Shown: piece after piece, positions 12,029 to 23,360 of the stretch
Layout of the letters: every line of letters begins with the position of its first letter
How positions within the stretch are numbered: the first letter of the stretch is position 1
Assembly (NCBI GenBank): GCA_963966185.1
Contig: CAWZYM010000174.1
Location: forward strand, 134,501-198,500
Reading direction: 5' to 3'
Length of the DNA stretch: 64,000 bases
From: Rhabditoides inermis
Taxonomy: Eukaryota > Nematoda > Chromadorea > Rhabditida > Rhabditidae
Notes under the pieces: model-generated
Seen by the model: only the letters and a program-made list of their open reading frames with translations
The model's database searches: none
What the model was told of the DNA's origin: nothing
Translations under genes and position numbers: made by a program

Positions 12029-14296
12029 GACTCACATATTGTTGGTGGGGTGTATATCGGGTAGAAAAGGTAGATGTTTGATCTTGATTATCGTATCAAA
12101 GAATGAGGGAGAGATGTATGTACACACCGCGTTCGAAAGGATAACGGCGATCTGAAATACTTACGTGTGTTTTGTTAAAATAACACAATTTAGATGTGTA
12201 GTGGGTTCACAAAACAAACTTGGACACGTTTTTCGATACCCACCAGCACAGGTAGAATGCAGTGCAGTTGACCCGTTGCCTCGAATACAATGACGGATAC
12301 GGAGACTGTGTGGGTGACTGCGGCAGAGAAAGAGGCAGAGCCTGGAGAGAGGAAGATGGAAAGAGAGAGAAAAGAGAGAGAGTGAGAGAGAGAGAAGAGA
12401 GAAAGAAATCACCTGCTACTGCGTACACTCCCGGAGCTATCCTGATGCCTTGCGCAACGCCTAGTGGAAATACACTCGCCATAGTCTGAACCATATTTTT
12501 CAGAATATAAAAAAATCCCTTTATGATTTCTTTTAAAAAAAACCTCTCCAGCGAGTCTGCCAATCGCTGCTCCGAGGACGAATATGGGCATGAATATGCC
12601 AGACGGAATGGGCAGAGTGATACAAAAGAGGGAACACACGAACTGGAAAGGAGTAGATTGTCACAGACACTATACCCAAACGAGTGTCCAAACAAAGGTT
12701 CTGAAGTGATAGTGGAACATGGTAGGAACTGCTAACTCACACCGTAGTTCCTACCATGTGCACTTCCTACTTCCTACTCTTTCCTGAAGCTACCTTACCA
12801 GATATGCAATAAATAGTAGTAGGAGTGTGAGGGTGTGTATGCCGCCCAGTCCTCCCACCCAGTGGTCGAATACCACATACGAGTGGTTGTGAGAGTCGAT
12901 GCAGGCTGAAACATCGCAGCGTGGTTGCTTCCCGCACTTCCAGGCTTCTAGTTCTAGTTTCCAGTTTTACTTACAGTGTAAAAATCAATTTTCAGTTGTC
13001 AAAGATTGTAATAGTGACATTTTCGAGAACAGACTCATTTACTTTCGTCTTGCACATTATAAAACAATAACTGTACATGTACTCCCCTCCCACTCACCCA
13101 ACGGATCGTCCCGGGTCACGGAAAACGTGCAGTCGGTAAAGAAGTCCTTGAGATTCATCGGAAACCGCATCTGCAATGCAAGACGTTTTTGATACAAACA
13201 ACATTGTTTACCCGTCCGTTGATGTACTTCCCAAATCCGTGCGGGTAGGTGACGGATGCGAGGATGAGCGACAGAACGAGGGGGTAGACGATCCAGCTGG
13301 AAAGACGGGGTGGAGAAGGAGAGAGGGAGGAACTCACTGCCTCTGGAACACCTTCTTCATGACGCTGTTCTGCCGCAGAAACAACACGAGACACTTGTAC
13401 GCAGAGATGTAGAGCGCGCCAAGCACGCCACACACGATCCTGAAATGACGGTGTCTCACTACACACTACATACTGCTGCATGCTCCTACTATCAACATCT
13501 TCTCTATGCTTATCTGGCAAATCTTGAATGTCATGCTGATCATGATCATGTCAGTCAAACTACTCCCATTACTCAAATTCATTTGGCATTTCATGCCAAC
13601 CCACCCGAGCAGCGCGAAGAACGGCAACTCATCTGTGGTGAACGCATCCCGGTTGAAGCTGGTCTGGTAGAAGGCTGACATGGTCACTGAAACACACACG
13701 TTTATTGAATGCACACTCAGGCAGTAGGCAGTAACACTAAATGGGGATGTGTGGAAATGGGTCGGCCGTCAGTTGAACACTTCAGTTCCATGTTCCGCTG
13801 TTCATAACATGGAACATGGAAGAATGAGGAGAAGAAGCGAGAACAGTTAGAACATGGAACAGCTAGACTGCAGTGATCATCACTCACCTTCACTTGCGAT
13901 GAGTGTGTTCCTTAGGAGGCGAACGGCTATCGCCCCACAGCACGCGGCGAAGAAGCCGCGCCAGTAGTTGCGCACCTACAAAGTCGGTTGTGGACCCGTG
14001 GTTATGATATACGGACCCGCTGTGGTCCCGTGGTTATTTTATACTTTTTCCCTTTCCCCTTACTCACTTTGAAGCATGTCGTTGTCACTTCGATAGAGAA
14101 AAGCACTCCTGGAAAGTGTGGTTGATTGGTTGTGGTCTTTGGTGGAGAGTGTATATCCCTCACATGTGTGTAATAAACATGGTATTGTTCCACTGTGCAC
14201 TGACTTCCATTCGGGCGGATAAACGTGTGTGTTTTTGGGCAAATGACTACAAAGACTCGTTTGTGACGTAGAGACCTCGCGATCACACCACCGGAC

Positions 14297-14337
<41 letters not shown>

Positions 14338-15746
14338 GTCCCTCATGTTCTTTAAAGTTATCGGATTAAACGCAGTTAAACTACATGCGCGGAAGCCGGC
14401 ACATAACATTTGATCTGGCATGACGCGATTACGTTCTCTGATCGGTTTGTCGGACACTGAACAGTTGTGGGTGTGGTTGTGTGAACTGACCTCCGATGGG
14501 TGCACTGAATGTCGAGGCGACGCCGACCGCACACGCTGCTGTCAACGCATCCATTCTGAGACGATGGGAATGAATATAAATATAATTACAAATTAATCCG
14601 AAGAATACAAACCTTCTTGTCTCACTGCCGAACGCTGGATTGATGCGTGCGGCGAGATAGGACAGCTGATTCGCCACCACAGAGGCAATGTGCACGAACG
14701 GACCCTGAATGTGGAATGTTTGTGTGTTTTAGACCCCTGCAAAAACAGGACCCACCATTTTTCCTATCGGCAGACCGCTGCCAAGCGCGAAGAATAGACC
14801 AATCACCTGCAAAAGCGGTTCGCTAACAAGTAGTAAGATGTGGTTACCTTAGATACTAGGGTTCGCAGAGTGAGGTAGTCTTTGAGGATCACACCTCGAA
14901 TCACTGTCTTCATTTCGGGAAGTCCAGATCCTGAACGTGGATTGTGGGCATCATTATTGGTGAAATGAGCTAACCTATAGCTTGTGGCGAGATGTAGTGC
15001 ACGAAAGTAGTTGATGCGACGACGCCAGCCACTGAGAAAAAAGAATCACTCATCATAGTCTACAAGCATGTGTAATGTATGTGAGAATTGAATAGTGGAA
15101 ATTGAAAAATCGGTTTTTGACAGACCGGCGAAGGAGCACCAGGCAGCTAGGGAGGCGGCGAAGGCGGGGCTGCTAGAGCTGTCCCATGTCGTAAGCCACT
15201 CGCGAGCTGCAAACGATCGGGTTTCATTGATCAACTCTATTATAAATCAGATACTCACTCTGATTGAGCAGGTATATGCCGCCATCGCACATCGCTGACA
15301 CACAACTCACCACTACTCCGAGAACCGCCAGAAAGACCTGAAACGTATCGGTTGGGAGAAACGTATCGCAGTGGAACGTACCCACTCCGAGAGCACGATT
15401 TGAAGTGACTGCGCGCGGAGATCTGAGTATGATCAATTAATTGATTAGAAGACTACACTTGATTTACATATTCGTAGGGTGAATCGTCGCAGCCATGGCG
15501 GGAAGAATCGACGATAATTCTGAAATAATATTCGTTTGTCTATCTGCTACTGAGAATCGCCTCACATTTGCAGTGAGCTGTTCACTGGACGAGGCGGAAA
15601 ACTCTTCCGAACTGGTGGGAGACGACCGCGTCATTTTCTAAACAAGCTTGCGATTGTAGTTGTTTGTTGTTGTGGTTTACCTTGAAACTTGCAAAACTGT
15701 GGTCGTGATCCAGCTTTTTCAGCTGCCTTTTCAGTGTGCCGTCCAT
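10643..15746 (-). CDS. CLC-family chloride channel (ClC-1/2-like, clh type)
   Basis: Voltage-gated chloride channel of the plasma-membrane CLC branch. Thirty exons join in frame to 846 aa (first exon 15681-15746, last 10643-10813). Signature segments appear in order: THYISPQ-like [18 protein letters not shown] (usual GSGIPE), [14 protein letters not shown] (usual GKEGPFVH), [41 protein letters not shown] (usual GGFMP), and PGVYAVAG with the conserved pore tyrosine, then [19 protein letters not shown]. Two CBS domains follow ([11 protein letters not shown]...RIFPVVDS, and [26 protein letters not shown]), separated by a Ser/Lys-rich linker. The start at 15746 is the first ATG of an exon with a matching donor; an upstream in-frame ATG at 15797 is possible. 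The glutamate that forms the fast gate is methionine here. AATAAA on the coding strand (10614-10619) lies 24 bp past the stop. The family assignment is secure; which clh paralogue this is remains open. Confidence 0.92.
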
Positions 15747-15949
15747 GTCTGCAAATGAGTGCAGGGAGAATGCAACAGAGAATGCAACAGTACTCAAAAC
15801 AAGAGAGACGGGTTTGAATTGGACAGTGAGGGAAAGGGAAAGGGGATTGATAGCCGACTGCCAACCGTTTATGTACCCGATCGGAGGGCGGAGGCGGAGG
15901 CGCGGAGGGAGGTTTTATTTTTCAGATCATCGGACTACCTTTGAATTGT

Positions 15950-16154
15950 GATCAAACGGATCTCATCAGTTCGGAACTGCTTATTCCATATGAATGATCC
16001 AGATGAATCAGATTGATGAATTTATAATCTCTGAAACTACTTTTATATGAACTCCAATCATGTTTTTCGTTTTTGTTGTCATTCACGGACGCACACATTT
16101 CCATGTTGAATTGTTGAATACATGTTAATTCAACTCATTCGACTAAATTCTCGT
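15950..16154. other. AT-rich intergenic spacer
   Basis: This spacer lies between the divergent chloride-channel gene (minus) and the first Gly-rich gene (plus). It is AT-rich, and I see no open frame or repeat of note. It probably contains the promoter regions of both genes. Confidence 0.5.
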
Positions 16155-16204
16155 TAGCCTTGGCTGCGCATGGCTCTCCTCATTTCCCTCCCGCCACTCG
16201 GTCG

Positions 16205-16212
16205 TATAAAAG
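16205..16212 (+). promoter_or_regulatory. TATA box of Gly-rich gene 1
   Basis: TATAAAAG lies 46 bp upstream of the ATG at 16258, within a 5' flank that is nearly identical to that of the inverted copy at 22244. Conservation of the box in both duplicates and its position support a core promoter. Confidence 0.75.
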
Positions 16213-16257
16213 CGGTGGGCAGGACGGGGCTGGCATCATTCGATCAGTCGAATTATC

Positions 16258-16512
16258 ATGGGAGACAAGTCGGCCTACATGACCCCTGGCGGTGGCGGCG
16301 GCGGCGGCGGCGGAGGCGGATACGCTAGGGAGGACTACGCCTTCGGAGGATCCTCGGGAGGCGGCGGCGGCGGCGGTGGCAGCGCCCCCAGCGGTGCGTG
16401 CGTACTGTAGACTACCGTACCCTCTCCTCCTACCGTACCCCTTTCAGGCGGCGGTGGCGGCGGCGGTGGCACTCCCCGCATGGACGTCTCCTGCTACCTC
16501 GGACCCAAGTAA
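16258..16512 (+). CDS. Gly-rich 66-aa nematode peptide, copy 1
   Basis: Two exons (16258-16393 and 16448-16512) join in phase 1 to a 66-residue protein. It begins MGDKSAYMTP, has two polyglycine runs separated by YAREDYAFGGSS and SAPS, and ends TPRMDVSCYLGPK. There is no signal peptide or membrane segment. A TATA box lies 46 bp upstream and AATAAA at 16573-16578. The inverted copy at 21989-22244 has the same exon lengths and almost the same protein; the clearest change is R to K in YA(R/K)EDYAF. The composition and small compact TATA-driven structure recall nematode-specific Gly-rich sperm peptides (NSPD-like), but that resemblance is from memory and untested. Function unknown. Confidence 0.8.
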
Positions 16513-16609
16513 ACCAAGCACACTTCACAAACGCGCAAAGAAGTTCCAAATAGTTGAATTGAGTCTTTGCTCAATAAATAGTGTGTACAAGCCGTGTTTT
16601 GTCTCTGAA

Positions 16610-17254
16610 CTGTACAACTGTACTCTGGCTGTTCTCTGTTTTCAAAAAACTTGTTGGTTGAAAAAATGGTTAAAAATGTTTGTGGGCGTCTGTATGTTGA
16701 AACTGAAATTTGAAACTGAAATTTATGATTTTAAGCCGCGCAGCAGCGAGCATGCCGTCGCACGTGAGCCGCTCCCTCAAAGTCGCATTAATGCTAGTCA
16801 GGAGGATATGAGAAGAGGGTATGCGATGGACCCGCGAGAGGAAATGGAAACGAGGATGGGTATTACTGACGCAATACGCTATGTTACTTTTTATGTGCCT
16901 GAATCTCTCACTCTCTCTCCCATTGTTGACATCCGCTTTTGTTCACTTTGATCTTGCTTATGAAGATTTATCGAATCATATGCATAGATATGTTTTGAGA
17001 AAACAAGATAAATTGTTATGGTGTGACGTGTCGAGTGTGATGCGTTAAACATTTGCTTTTCAACTCTGAAAACAAAAACAAAAAAGAGTTTTCAACTCTG
17101 AAGACACATTGAACTCATTTTGGATCGATGTCAAAATTTGCATCATTTCCATTGTTTTGTTTTGTTTCATTTCCATTTTTCTAACAGTCTGTTTGGCGCG
17201 AGGCCGTCTCGCGTGCTACGTATTTGTCATATTCAATTTACTATCAGGTTAGTC

Positions 17255-17298
<44 letters not shown>

Positions 17299-17310
17299 CC
17301 ATCTTTCTAG
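16610..17310. other. Spacer, no gene supported
   Basis: Between the Gly-rich gene and the Pro-rich gene there is an AT-rich spacer with a CT run at 17255-17296 ending in TTTCTAG just before the ATG at 17311. That TTTCTAG could be a splice acceptor, so an unseen 5' exon or a trans-spliced leader may precede the ATG. Confidence 0.4.
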
Positions 17311-17565
17311 ATGGTTCTGGCTGTCCTTGTGTTGACTGCTTGTGGAGGAAAGAAGGCTCCGCCCCCTCCGCCTCCGGCCGCTAAAGCCCCGCCTCCTGCA
17401 AGCGGCGCACCCCCGAAGGTACTGTACTCTACCGTACTCCTTGGTTACTGTAATCTACCGTAGGCTTCGTCGACGGGAGCAGCGAAGGAGAAAGACGACG
17501 GAGGATACGATCGATGCCCGGATATGACTCCAGAGGTGCTTGCGAAGATTGCGCAAACTGCGTGA
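17311..17565 (+). CDS. Small Pro/Ala-rich protein, 69 aa
   Basis: Two exons, 17311-17418 and 17464-17565, join in phase 0 across a 45-nt intron that carries the TACTGTA/TACCGTA motif common here. The protein starts with a short hydrophobic segment (MVLAVLVLTACGG), which could be a signal peptide or a lipobox-like chance match. It continues with polyproline (KKAPPPPPPAAKAPPPA) and ends in an acidic part with one cysteine (DDGGYDRCPDMTPEVLAKIA). The ATG follows immediately after a CT tract and TTTCTAG, so it may be the first codon after trans-splicing or an internal exon. It sits inside the interval bounded by the inverted Gly-rich genes and shares their small two-exon form. Function unknown. 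Confidence 0.55.
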
Positions 17566-18258
17566 GAAAAGAAGAAGAGAGAAGGGAACAAGACACAAAA
17601 CACACAATTCTCAATTAAGAAACCACGCCCATATTAACGCATTAAATAATATGATAAAGATGTGAAATTTTCAAACTTGCTTGAAACTTTCGACAACGAT
17701 AACAATACGATACTCTTATGTGAAAGAACGTTTTTGCACGTTTTTGTTTCGATTGTTTTTCTCACGGTTTCTAGCGTTTCCCTCTTTTTGATTTGTTTTA
17801 TTTTTTATCTTATTGTTTTCGTGTTTCTCCTTCTCTTGACTACACGAAATCGTACCGTAAGGGAGTACAGTAATTGGTGACGGTTGGTAGGTAAACACAT
17901 TTCCGAAAATGTGTGTTTGAATTTGTGAACTTGATTTAACGGACTTTTTACTGATTGTTCCATGTGCAACGGCAACTTGTTTGGCTGTCGGGGGAGACTA
18001 ACGACATCGATCCAGAAACAATAATTGACGCAGTGAGCACTAACAATTGTTCGATATTCGGTAACCATCGATATCGATCATTTGAGAACTATCGACAACT
18101 CGAAATGTGTCCTTATCCTCCTCTCACTATGGTACGAATGGAATGAGTATATTGTTTATCACAAAGATGATCAATTATGTACAAGGGTGTAGTGTAAGAA
18201 GGTTGTCAAGGTTACATGAGGTGCATGAGGTCAAGGTTTTTTTTTATGAGTAGATTTA

Positions 18259-18359
18259 CTAGTCGATGCACAACGCCTCTACCGCGTTCCAGTGGCTGTC
18301 ATCGTTCTCGTCCGACAGATATCCACCCATAGCGAAAGCAATCTTAAGAAGGATCGATT

Positions 18360-18399
<40 letters not shown>

Positions 18400-18531
18400 A
18401 AGAAAAAGAGAGGGAAGAGATGATAGCTGGTACCGAGTCTGCCGCGAGAAGACTATCCAGGCTGCGCGGCGTCTCGAGGGCCGCTCCCTCCCGCCACTCA
18501 CCGCTCTTGTATATCTAAATGGCAGTGTGGG

Positions 18532-18578
<47 letters not shown>

Positions 18579-21047
18579 TGCGCACCCAGACAGCTCCCGT
18601 GGGCTGGCTCGCCGTGCCGTCGTGGTTGTAGATGCGTCCACCAGCGATGACTACTTGTCCATCACACGAAGTCGCCCTCTCGTCTCCACTCGTGGCAGCG
18701 ATCGGCAGAGCATCTCCCAAGCGCCAGCGGCCGGCGCGGAGATCGAACAGGGATGGCTGGGTGGATAGAGTGAGGAGAGAGTGAGTGAGAGAGAGAGAGA
18801 GAGAGAGATACCAGATCATGTGGCTCCAGTTCTCCCCAGTGGCTCTCGTTCCCTCCTCCCAACATCGCCCAAATGCAGTCGCCATGTGCAACCAGCTGCG
18901 GGTCGAAGCGTAGAATCGGCATCGCGGGAAGAGACTGCCACAGGGCTGAACACATACCGTATACCACACAGTACAGTACCCCTACAATATACTCACGGGT
19001 GCGCGGGTCCCACATGTCGACGCGGGAGTAGGAGGGGTCGGAGCCGCGGCGCACCCTCGTTCCTCCCGTGATGTAGACGGCACCGTCGTGCACCGTCGTC
19101 GAGATGCCCATTCCACTGAAAACCCCTCTCTCCCTTTTTCCTCTTTCCCCCCCCCTCTCTCTCCCTCTTTTCCTCTCTCCCCCCCCCCCCCTCTCTCTCT
19201 CTCTTGACTCACCCCCGCTGCACGAGCATTGCTCCAGCCTCGCACCATCTGTCCGCCCTCGCGTCGTATATCAATACGGTGCTGCAATGGTCAAGTAGAA
19301 GAATCATCACTGTCTTCGACTCTCACCTGCTCGGCCTCTCCTGGTCGATGGAGCGCCTGTGGCCTCCGAGAAGGTACGCCCTGTAGAGGGAGAGTGGGTG
19401 AGAAGAGAGAGAGAGGGGTGGGGAGACGCACTTGTGGCCAATGGCTGCCATTCCCACTCCGTAGACTGCATCGCGCAGATCGGCGCCTCGCCTCCACTCG
19501 CCGCCACCGTACAGATCCAGCACGTAGTGGCTGCACATCATCTCCCAGTCGTGTCCACGACGATTGCACATCTCCAACCCGCCCGACACGTACAGCAGAC
19601 CGCCACCGGCAGCCGAGCCGTACTCAACACTGAAAGGAATACGGTAGTACGGTACATACAGTACTCTTACCGATGCCCGCGTGGCAGGGGCGGCATGGGC
19701 GGCAGAGTGATCCAGGTGTGGCCGCCGATCGACCAGGAGAGAGCGGTGCGCTCCAGAGTGGGAGACAGGAGGAGAGGGGACAGGGACAGGGCAGTCTCGG
19801 TGGGACACTCGGAGGTGAGGGGAGGGAGCCCGAGCGATGCCAAAACCTGAAAACGCAGGAAGTGAAACAAGCAGTTCAATGTGGCTACCTCATTCAGATA
19901 CAGCCTGCACTCCGTTTCGGCGATGATCGCATCCTCCTTGCACACAGTGTCGGTGAGGAACGATACTGGTAGGAGGCCGAAGCGAATAGAGCGAAGCAGT
20001 CTGAAAGGATGAGATAACAGTAGTAGATGCAAGGAAGACGATACCTCAATAGCTCTCCCGTCCTCGCCGGCTCATCGTGGCGCACCCAGGAGATGATCGC
20101 AGTGTATACGTCCTTCTCCGGCACCCGCAAGGAGTCATCTACGTGGAATCGATCAGAACATCACAACTTGACCGGGGGGAACCTCCGAGAATCTCGGCCA
20201 GTGCATTCGCCGGAATTGCGAGATGAGCGCCCACGTCCAGGAGTTGCCTAACAAAGGCAATTCGTGGATAAGTATTAGTTCACACTCACTGGAAGTGTGC
20301 TCGGATGAACATGAGGGCGGCAGTCTTGAGTTTGGGGTGAGAGTGGCGGCGCGCCAACTCCAGAGACTCGAACGCCGACTCGAGACAGAGCGACGAGGCG
20401 AGGAACCTGCACAGTTTTGAATGAAAATCCTTCGAGAATAATCATCTCACCGACAGCACGAGTCTTCCAGATGATCCAACAGCAGATACGAGGCGCAATA
20501 CAGTAGACCACGAACATTGTCATCGGCTGTAACAGTATCCACATGTGTGTGACTCGCAAGGTTACGGTAGGTTACAGTAATCGGATTAGGTATACGGCAT
20601 ATATGACGTCACAAGTATAGAGCACCCGAAACTCACTGATGTCCAGAGCGGCTCCGTAGAGGTACTGGACAATGAGCGCGAGTGCGATGGGGTGGAACTT
20701 TAAACGAAACAGTTACGGTATGTAAAAAGGGTATACTGTACCGGGAGAGAGATCTGAGAAGACGTCGAGTCACTGTGTCCACTACCAAACATGGTGCGGA
20801 AGAAAGTGCATCGAAGATGCAAAACTAGACGGTGCACGGGTATCTGAACAAGTTAGGTATACGGTAAATTGGATACGGTAGCTTACAGTACCTCAGTCTC
20901 GGATCCATCTTCATCGGTGCATTTGAGAAGGAGGTCGCATTGTTCTCCGCGCCTGAAGTATAAGTAAAGTCTGTTAATAAGAACTAAAACAACTATAAAA
21001 AAATAAAACGGAGGGAGAGAGAGAGAGAGAGAAAGAAAGAAAGAAAG

Positions 21048-21095
<48 letters not shown>

Positions 21096-21166
21096 AGAGA
21101 AAGAGAAAGAGAAAGAGAAAGAGAAAGAGAAAGAGAAAGAGAAAGAGAAAGAGAAAGAGAAAGAGA

Positions 21167-21199
<33 letters not shown>

Positions 21200-21236
21200 A
21201 AAGAGAAAGAGAAGGAGAAAGAGAAAGAGAAAGAGA

Positions 21237-21288
<52 letters not shown>

Positions 21289-21485
21289 CTCGAGACTTAC
21301 TTCTGCATGGCGTGCATATCATCGTAGATCGAGTCGTTGCGGTCTTGTATCCTAGACGAGGTGTGAGGTCTTCTAGAGGAGAGAGGAGAGAAAAAAGGGG
21401 ATAGATACCTCATAATATCCGCCGGCGGATCCACTGCCGACGCAGCCATTCCAGAGAGAGATACGGGAGGGAATGAATCATTCAT
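18259..21485 (-). CDS. BTB-BACK-Kelch protein (KLHL-like)
   Basis: Nineteen exons, from 21409-21485 to 18259-18342, join in frame to 633 aa, the usual length of Kelch-like Cullin-3 substrate adaptors. Residues about 35-130 form a BTB domain (CDLLLKCTDEDGSE, IPVHRLVLHLRCTFFRTMF, VQYLYGAALDI). The BACK domain follows (CASYLLLDHLEDSCCRFLAS, PEKDVYTAIISWVRHD, LLRSIRFGLLPVSFL). From about residue 270 there are five to six Kelch blades with paired glycines and W/Y-R motifs (WSIGGHTWITLPPMP, AYLLGGHRRS, VYITGGTRVRR, MLGGGNESHW, VIAGGRIYNH, AMGGYLSDEN). Known of the family: BTB-BACK binds Cul3 and the Kelch propeller recruits substrate for ubiquitination. The start at 21485 is chosen because no stop intervenes; an internal ATG at 21449 is an alternative. 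Introns carry long GA tracts. The specific substrate cannot be inferred. Confidence 0.9.
21010..21292. repeat. (GA)n / (GAGAAA)n microsatellite
   Basis: Nearly 280 bp of pure purine sequence sits in intron 2 of the Kelch gene. It combines (GA)n blocks with at least 15 copies of the hexamer GAGAAA. On the coding strand it is a long CTTTCT polypyrimidine tract. Confidence 0.95.
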
Positions 21486-21499
21486 CGATCGTCATCATC

Positions 21500-21892
21500 G
21501 TTAACACATCATTGGAACCTTAAGTAAACGTAAACAAATGAACGGCGTTTGTAGGCGAGAAACTGCGCGCTGTGAACTACATTCACAATGCGCAACACGG
21601 CAATATCGTGTATTTTATCAACATTAGTTCGCAAGTGTGATTTTGTTGAAAGAAGACAAATGCACATTGAATCGAGTTTGTGTCCTTGACTAGTTGAATA
21701 GTGAGTGTAAAACTTATGTGATCTACATTTTTTCCATTGAGGTTAAACTGTACGGAGCTCACCGCGCAAGATCACCGTAGTTCGTAGTTATACTGGTTAC
21801 GAAAGATTCAAAACGTACCTTTCTGCAAGAGTGTGCTGATGCTGACTACAACATGACCAAACTCATAACCATCAACTCAACACCATATTCAT
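21500..21892. other. Upstream region of Kelch gene
   Basis: This is intergenic DNA between the 5' end of the Kelch gene and the 3' end of Gly-rich gene 2. I see no exon or notable repeat. Confidence 0.5.
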
Positions 21893-21922
21893 GTAATTGA
21901 AACACAAAATGTGTACACATTA

Positions 21923-21928
21923 TTTATT
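21923..21928 (-). terminator. Polyadenylation signal of Gly-rich gene 2
   Basis: TTTATT on the plus strand (AATAAA on the coding strand) lies about 60 bp past the stop and matches the position of AATAAA in copy 1. Confidence 0.55.
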
Positions 21929-21988
21929 GAGCAAAGACTCAATTCAATTATTTGGAACTTCTTTGCGCGTTTGTGAAGTGTGCTTGGT

Positions 21989-22244
21989 TTACTTGGGTCC
22001 GAGGTAGCAGGAGACGTCCATGCGGGGAGTGCCACCGCCGCCGCCACCGCCGCCTGAAAGAGGTACGGTAGGAGGAGAGGGGTACGGTAGTATACAGTAT
22101 CGACACACCGCTGGGAGCGCTGCCACCGCCGCCGCCGCCTCCCGAGGATCCTCCGAAGGCGTAGTCCTCCTTGGCGTATCCGCCTCCGCCGCCGCCGCCG
22201 CCGCCGCCACCGCCAGGGGTCATGTAGGCCGACTTGTCTCCCAT
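21989..22244 (-). CDS. Gly-rich 66-aa nematode peptide, copy 2
   Basis: Inverted paralogue of the gene at 16258. Exon 1 is 22109-22244 (136 nt) and exon 2 is 21989-22053 (65 nt), the same lengths and phase as copy 1, giving 66 aa. It starts MGDKSAYMTP, has polyglycine runs around YAKEDYAFGGSS, and ends TPRMDVSCYLGPK. The intron differs more than the exons, which suggests either purifying selection or gene conversion of exons. TATAAAAG sits at 22290-22297, about the same distance from the ATG as in copy 1. No signal peptide is visible. As for copy 1, an NSPD-like sperm peptide is a possibility that I cannot test here. Confidence 0.8.
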
Positions 22245-22289
22245 GATGATTCGACTGATCGAATGGTGCCAGCCCCGTCCGGCCCACCG

Positions 22290-22297
22290 CTTTTATA
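22290..22297 (-). promoter_or_regulatory. TATA box of Gly-rich gene 2
   Basis: CTTTTATA on the plus strand reads TATAAAAG on the coding strand, 46 bp before the ATG, matching copy 1. Confidence 0.75.
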
Positions 22298-22659
22298 CGA
22301 CCGAGTGGCGGGAGGGAAATAAGGGGACCCATGCGCAGCCTAGGCTAAGCACGCATCAGGCTAATCATGTCATTAGCGATAATTTATGCACCATTCAAAG
22401 TAGCACACTCACAGCACACTCGCAGAGAATGAATGCCCAAAATTTTCAAAAAAGAGATCGGAAACACGACATTGAGAACCAAAGAGAAACGTATGATATG
22501 GGTTTACTATATCATACCCAAGATAGATTCATGACACTTGTGTCAAGTGTGAGAACGGTTTCAACTGTTATGACTGTACGAACTGTAACTGTATATTATG
22601 ATTGTTTGAACTATATCTTGTTTTCATCAGCACCTCTTCAATTCATCATCTCTTCAATT

Positions 22660-22854
22660 TTCTTCCACTTTCTCTCTCTCTCTCTTCTCTTCTCTCTCTT
22701 CTCTTCTCTCTCTCTCTCTCTCTTTCTCAGTCTCTCATGCAGTCCCCTCTGTCTACCTCTCATGCTGTTTTTTCTTATCTATGTCTCTCTTACTCATAAA
22801 ATCTCTCTCCTTTTCTCTCTCTCTCTCTCTTTCTATCTCTCTCTCTATGTATTT

Positions 22855-22924
<70 letters not shown>

Positions 22925-22925
22925 C
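22660..22925. repeat. CT-rich microsatellite
   Basis: About 260 bp of CT repeats with TTTCTC and short unique interruptions. Ser/Leu frames across it are artefacts. Confidence 0.9.
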
Positions 22926-22984
22926 TTTCTGTCTCCATACAGAGCCTAGAGCCTAGTAAAGTCGAATAAACCTAGTAAAGTAGA

Positions 22985-23360
22985 TGCCAGCTTCAAATTT
23001 GCTGGCTGCCAAAAACCTTCCGCAAGATACCCAGAATGTGTTTGTATCATAAAACGACTTTATGATACTTTGGATACAGCACTTAAGAGCAGCGCATTTT
23101 TCAGCAAGATTTATAGGCTTTGGAACTCACTCCCCTCTCCCATAGTGATGTCTGCGAAACATGAAACTGTAAAATCTTTCTAGAAAGTAATCCCCATTTA
23201 TTGCCAGTTTCGAAGATTCGTAGACTATAGTTAGTCAACATTAATGTTTTTTTTTTGTTTTATGTTTATCTTTCACTTCATATTATTTTTCTGATATCGT
23301 ATGCAATTGATCTTTATGTTGTCTTGTCCTGTTTCCCTGGTATGTACACGATAATAAAGT
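22985..23360 (+). mobile_element. 3' remnant of a CR1-like LINE
   Basis: A plus-strand frame around 23095-23225 reads IYRLWNSLPSPIVMSAKHET followed closely by a stop. This is the typical C-terminal tail of CR1/Jockey-clade reverse transcriptases (F-x-R-I-x-x-L-WNSLP). The rest of the element is missing, so it is a short 5'-truncated relic. An AATAAA-like sequence (GATAATAAAGTT) near 23350 may be its 3' end. Confidence 0.5.

Larger units (their letters stand above)
16155..16605. repeat. Left arm of inverted gene duplication
   Basis: About 450 bp covering the promoter, both exons, the intron and the polyadenylation region of Gly-rich gene 1 recur in reverse complement at about 21893-22350. Similarity continues outside the coding exons (CCCTCCCGCCACTCGGTCGT upstream, CACAAACGCGCAAAGAAGTT downstream), so this is duplicated DNA and not only conserved protein sequence. 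Confidence 0.85.
21893..22350. repeat. Right arm of inverted gene duplication
   Basis: Reverse-complement partner of 16155-16605. It includes promoter, exons, intron and 3' end. The arms are about 5.3 kb apart and enclose the Pro-rich and Kelch genes. Confidence 0.85.
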
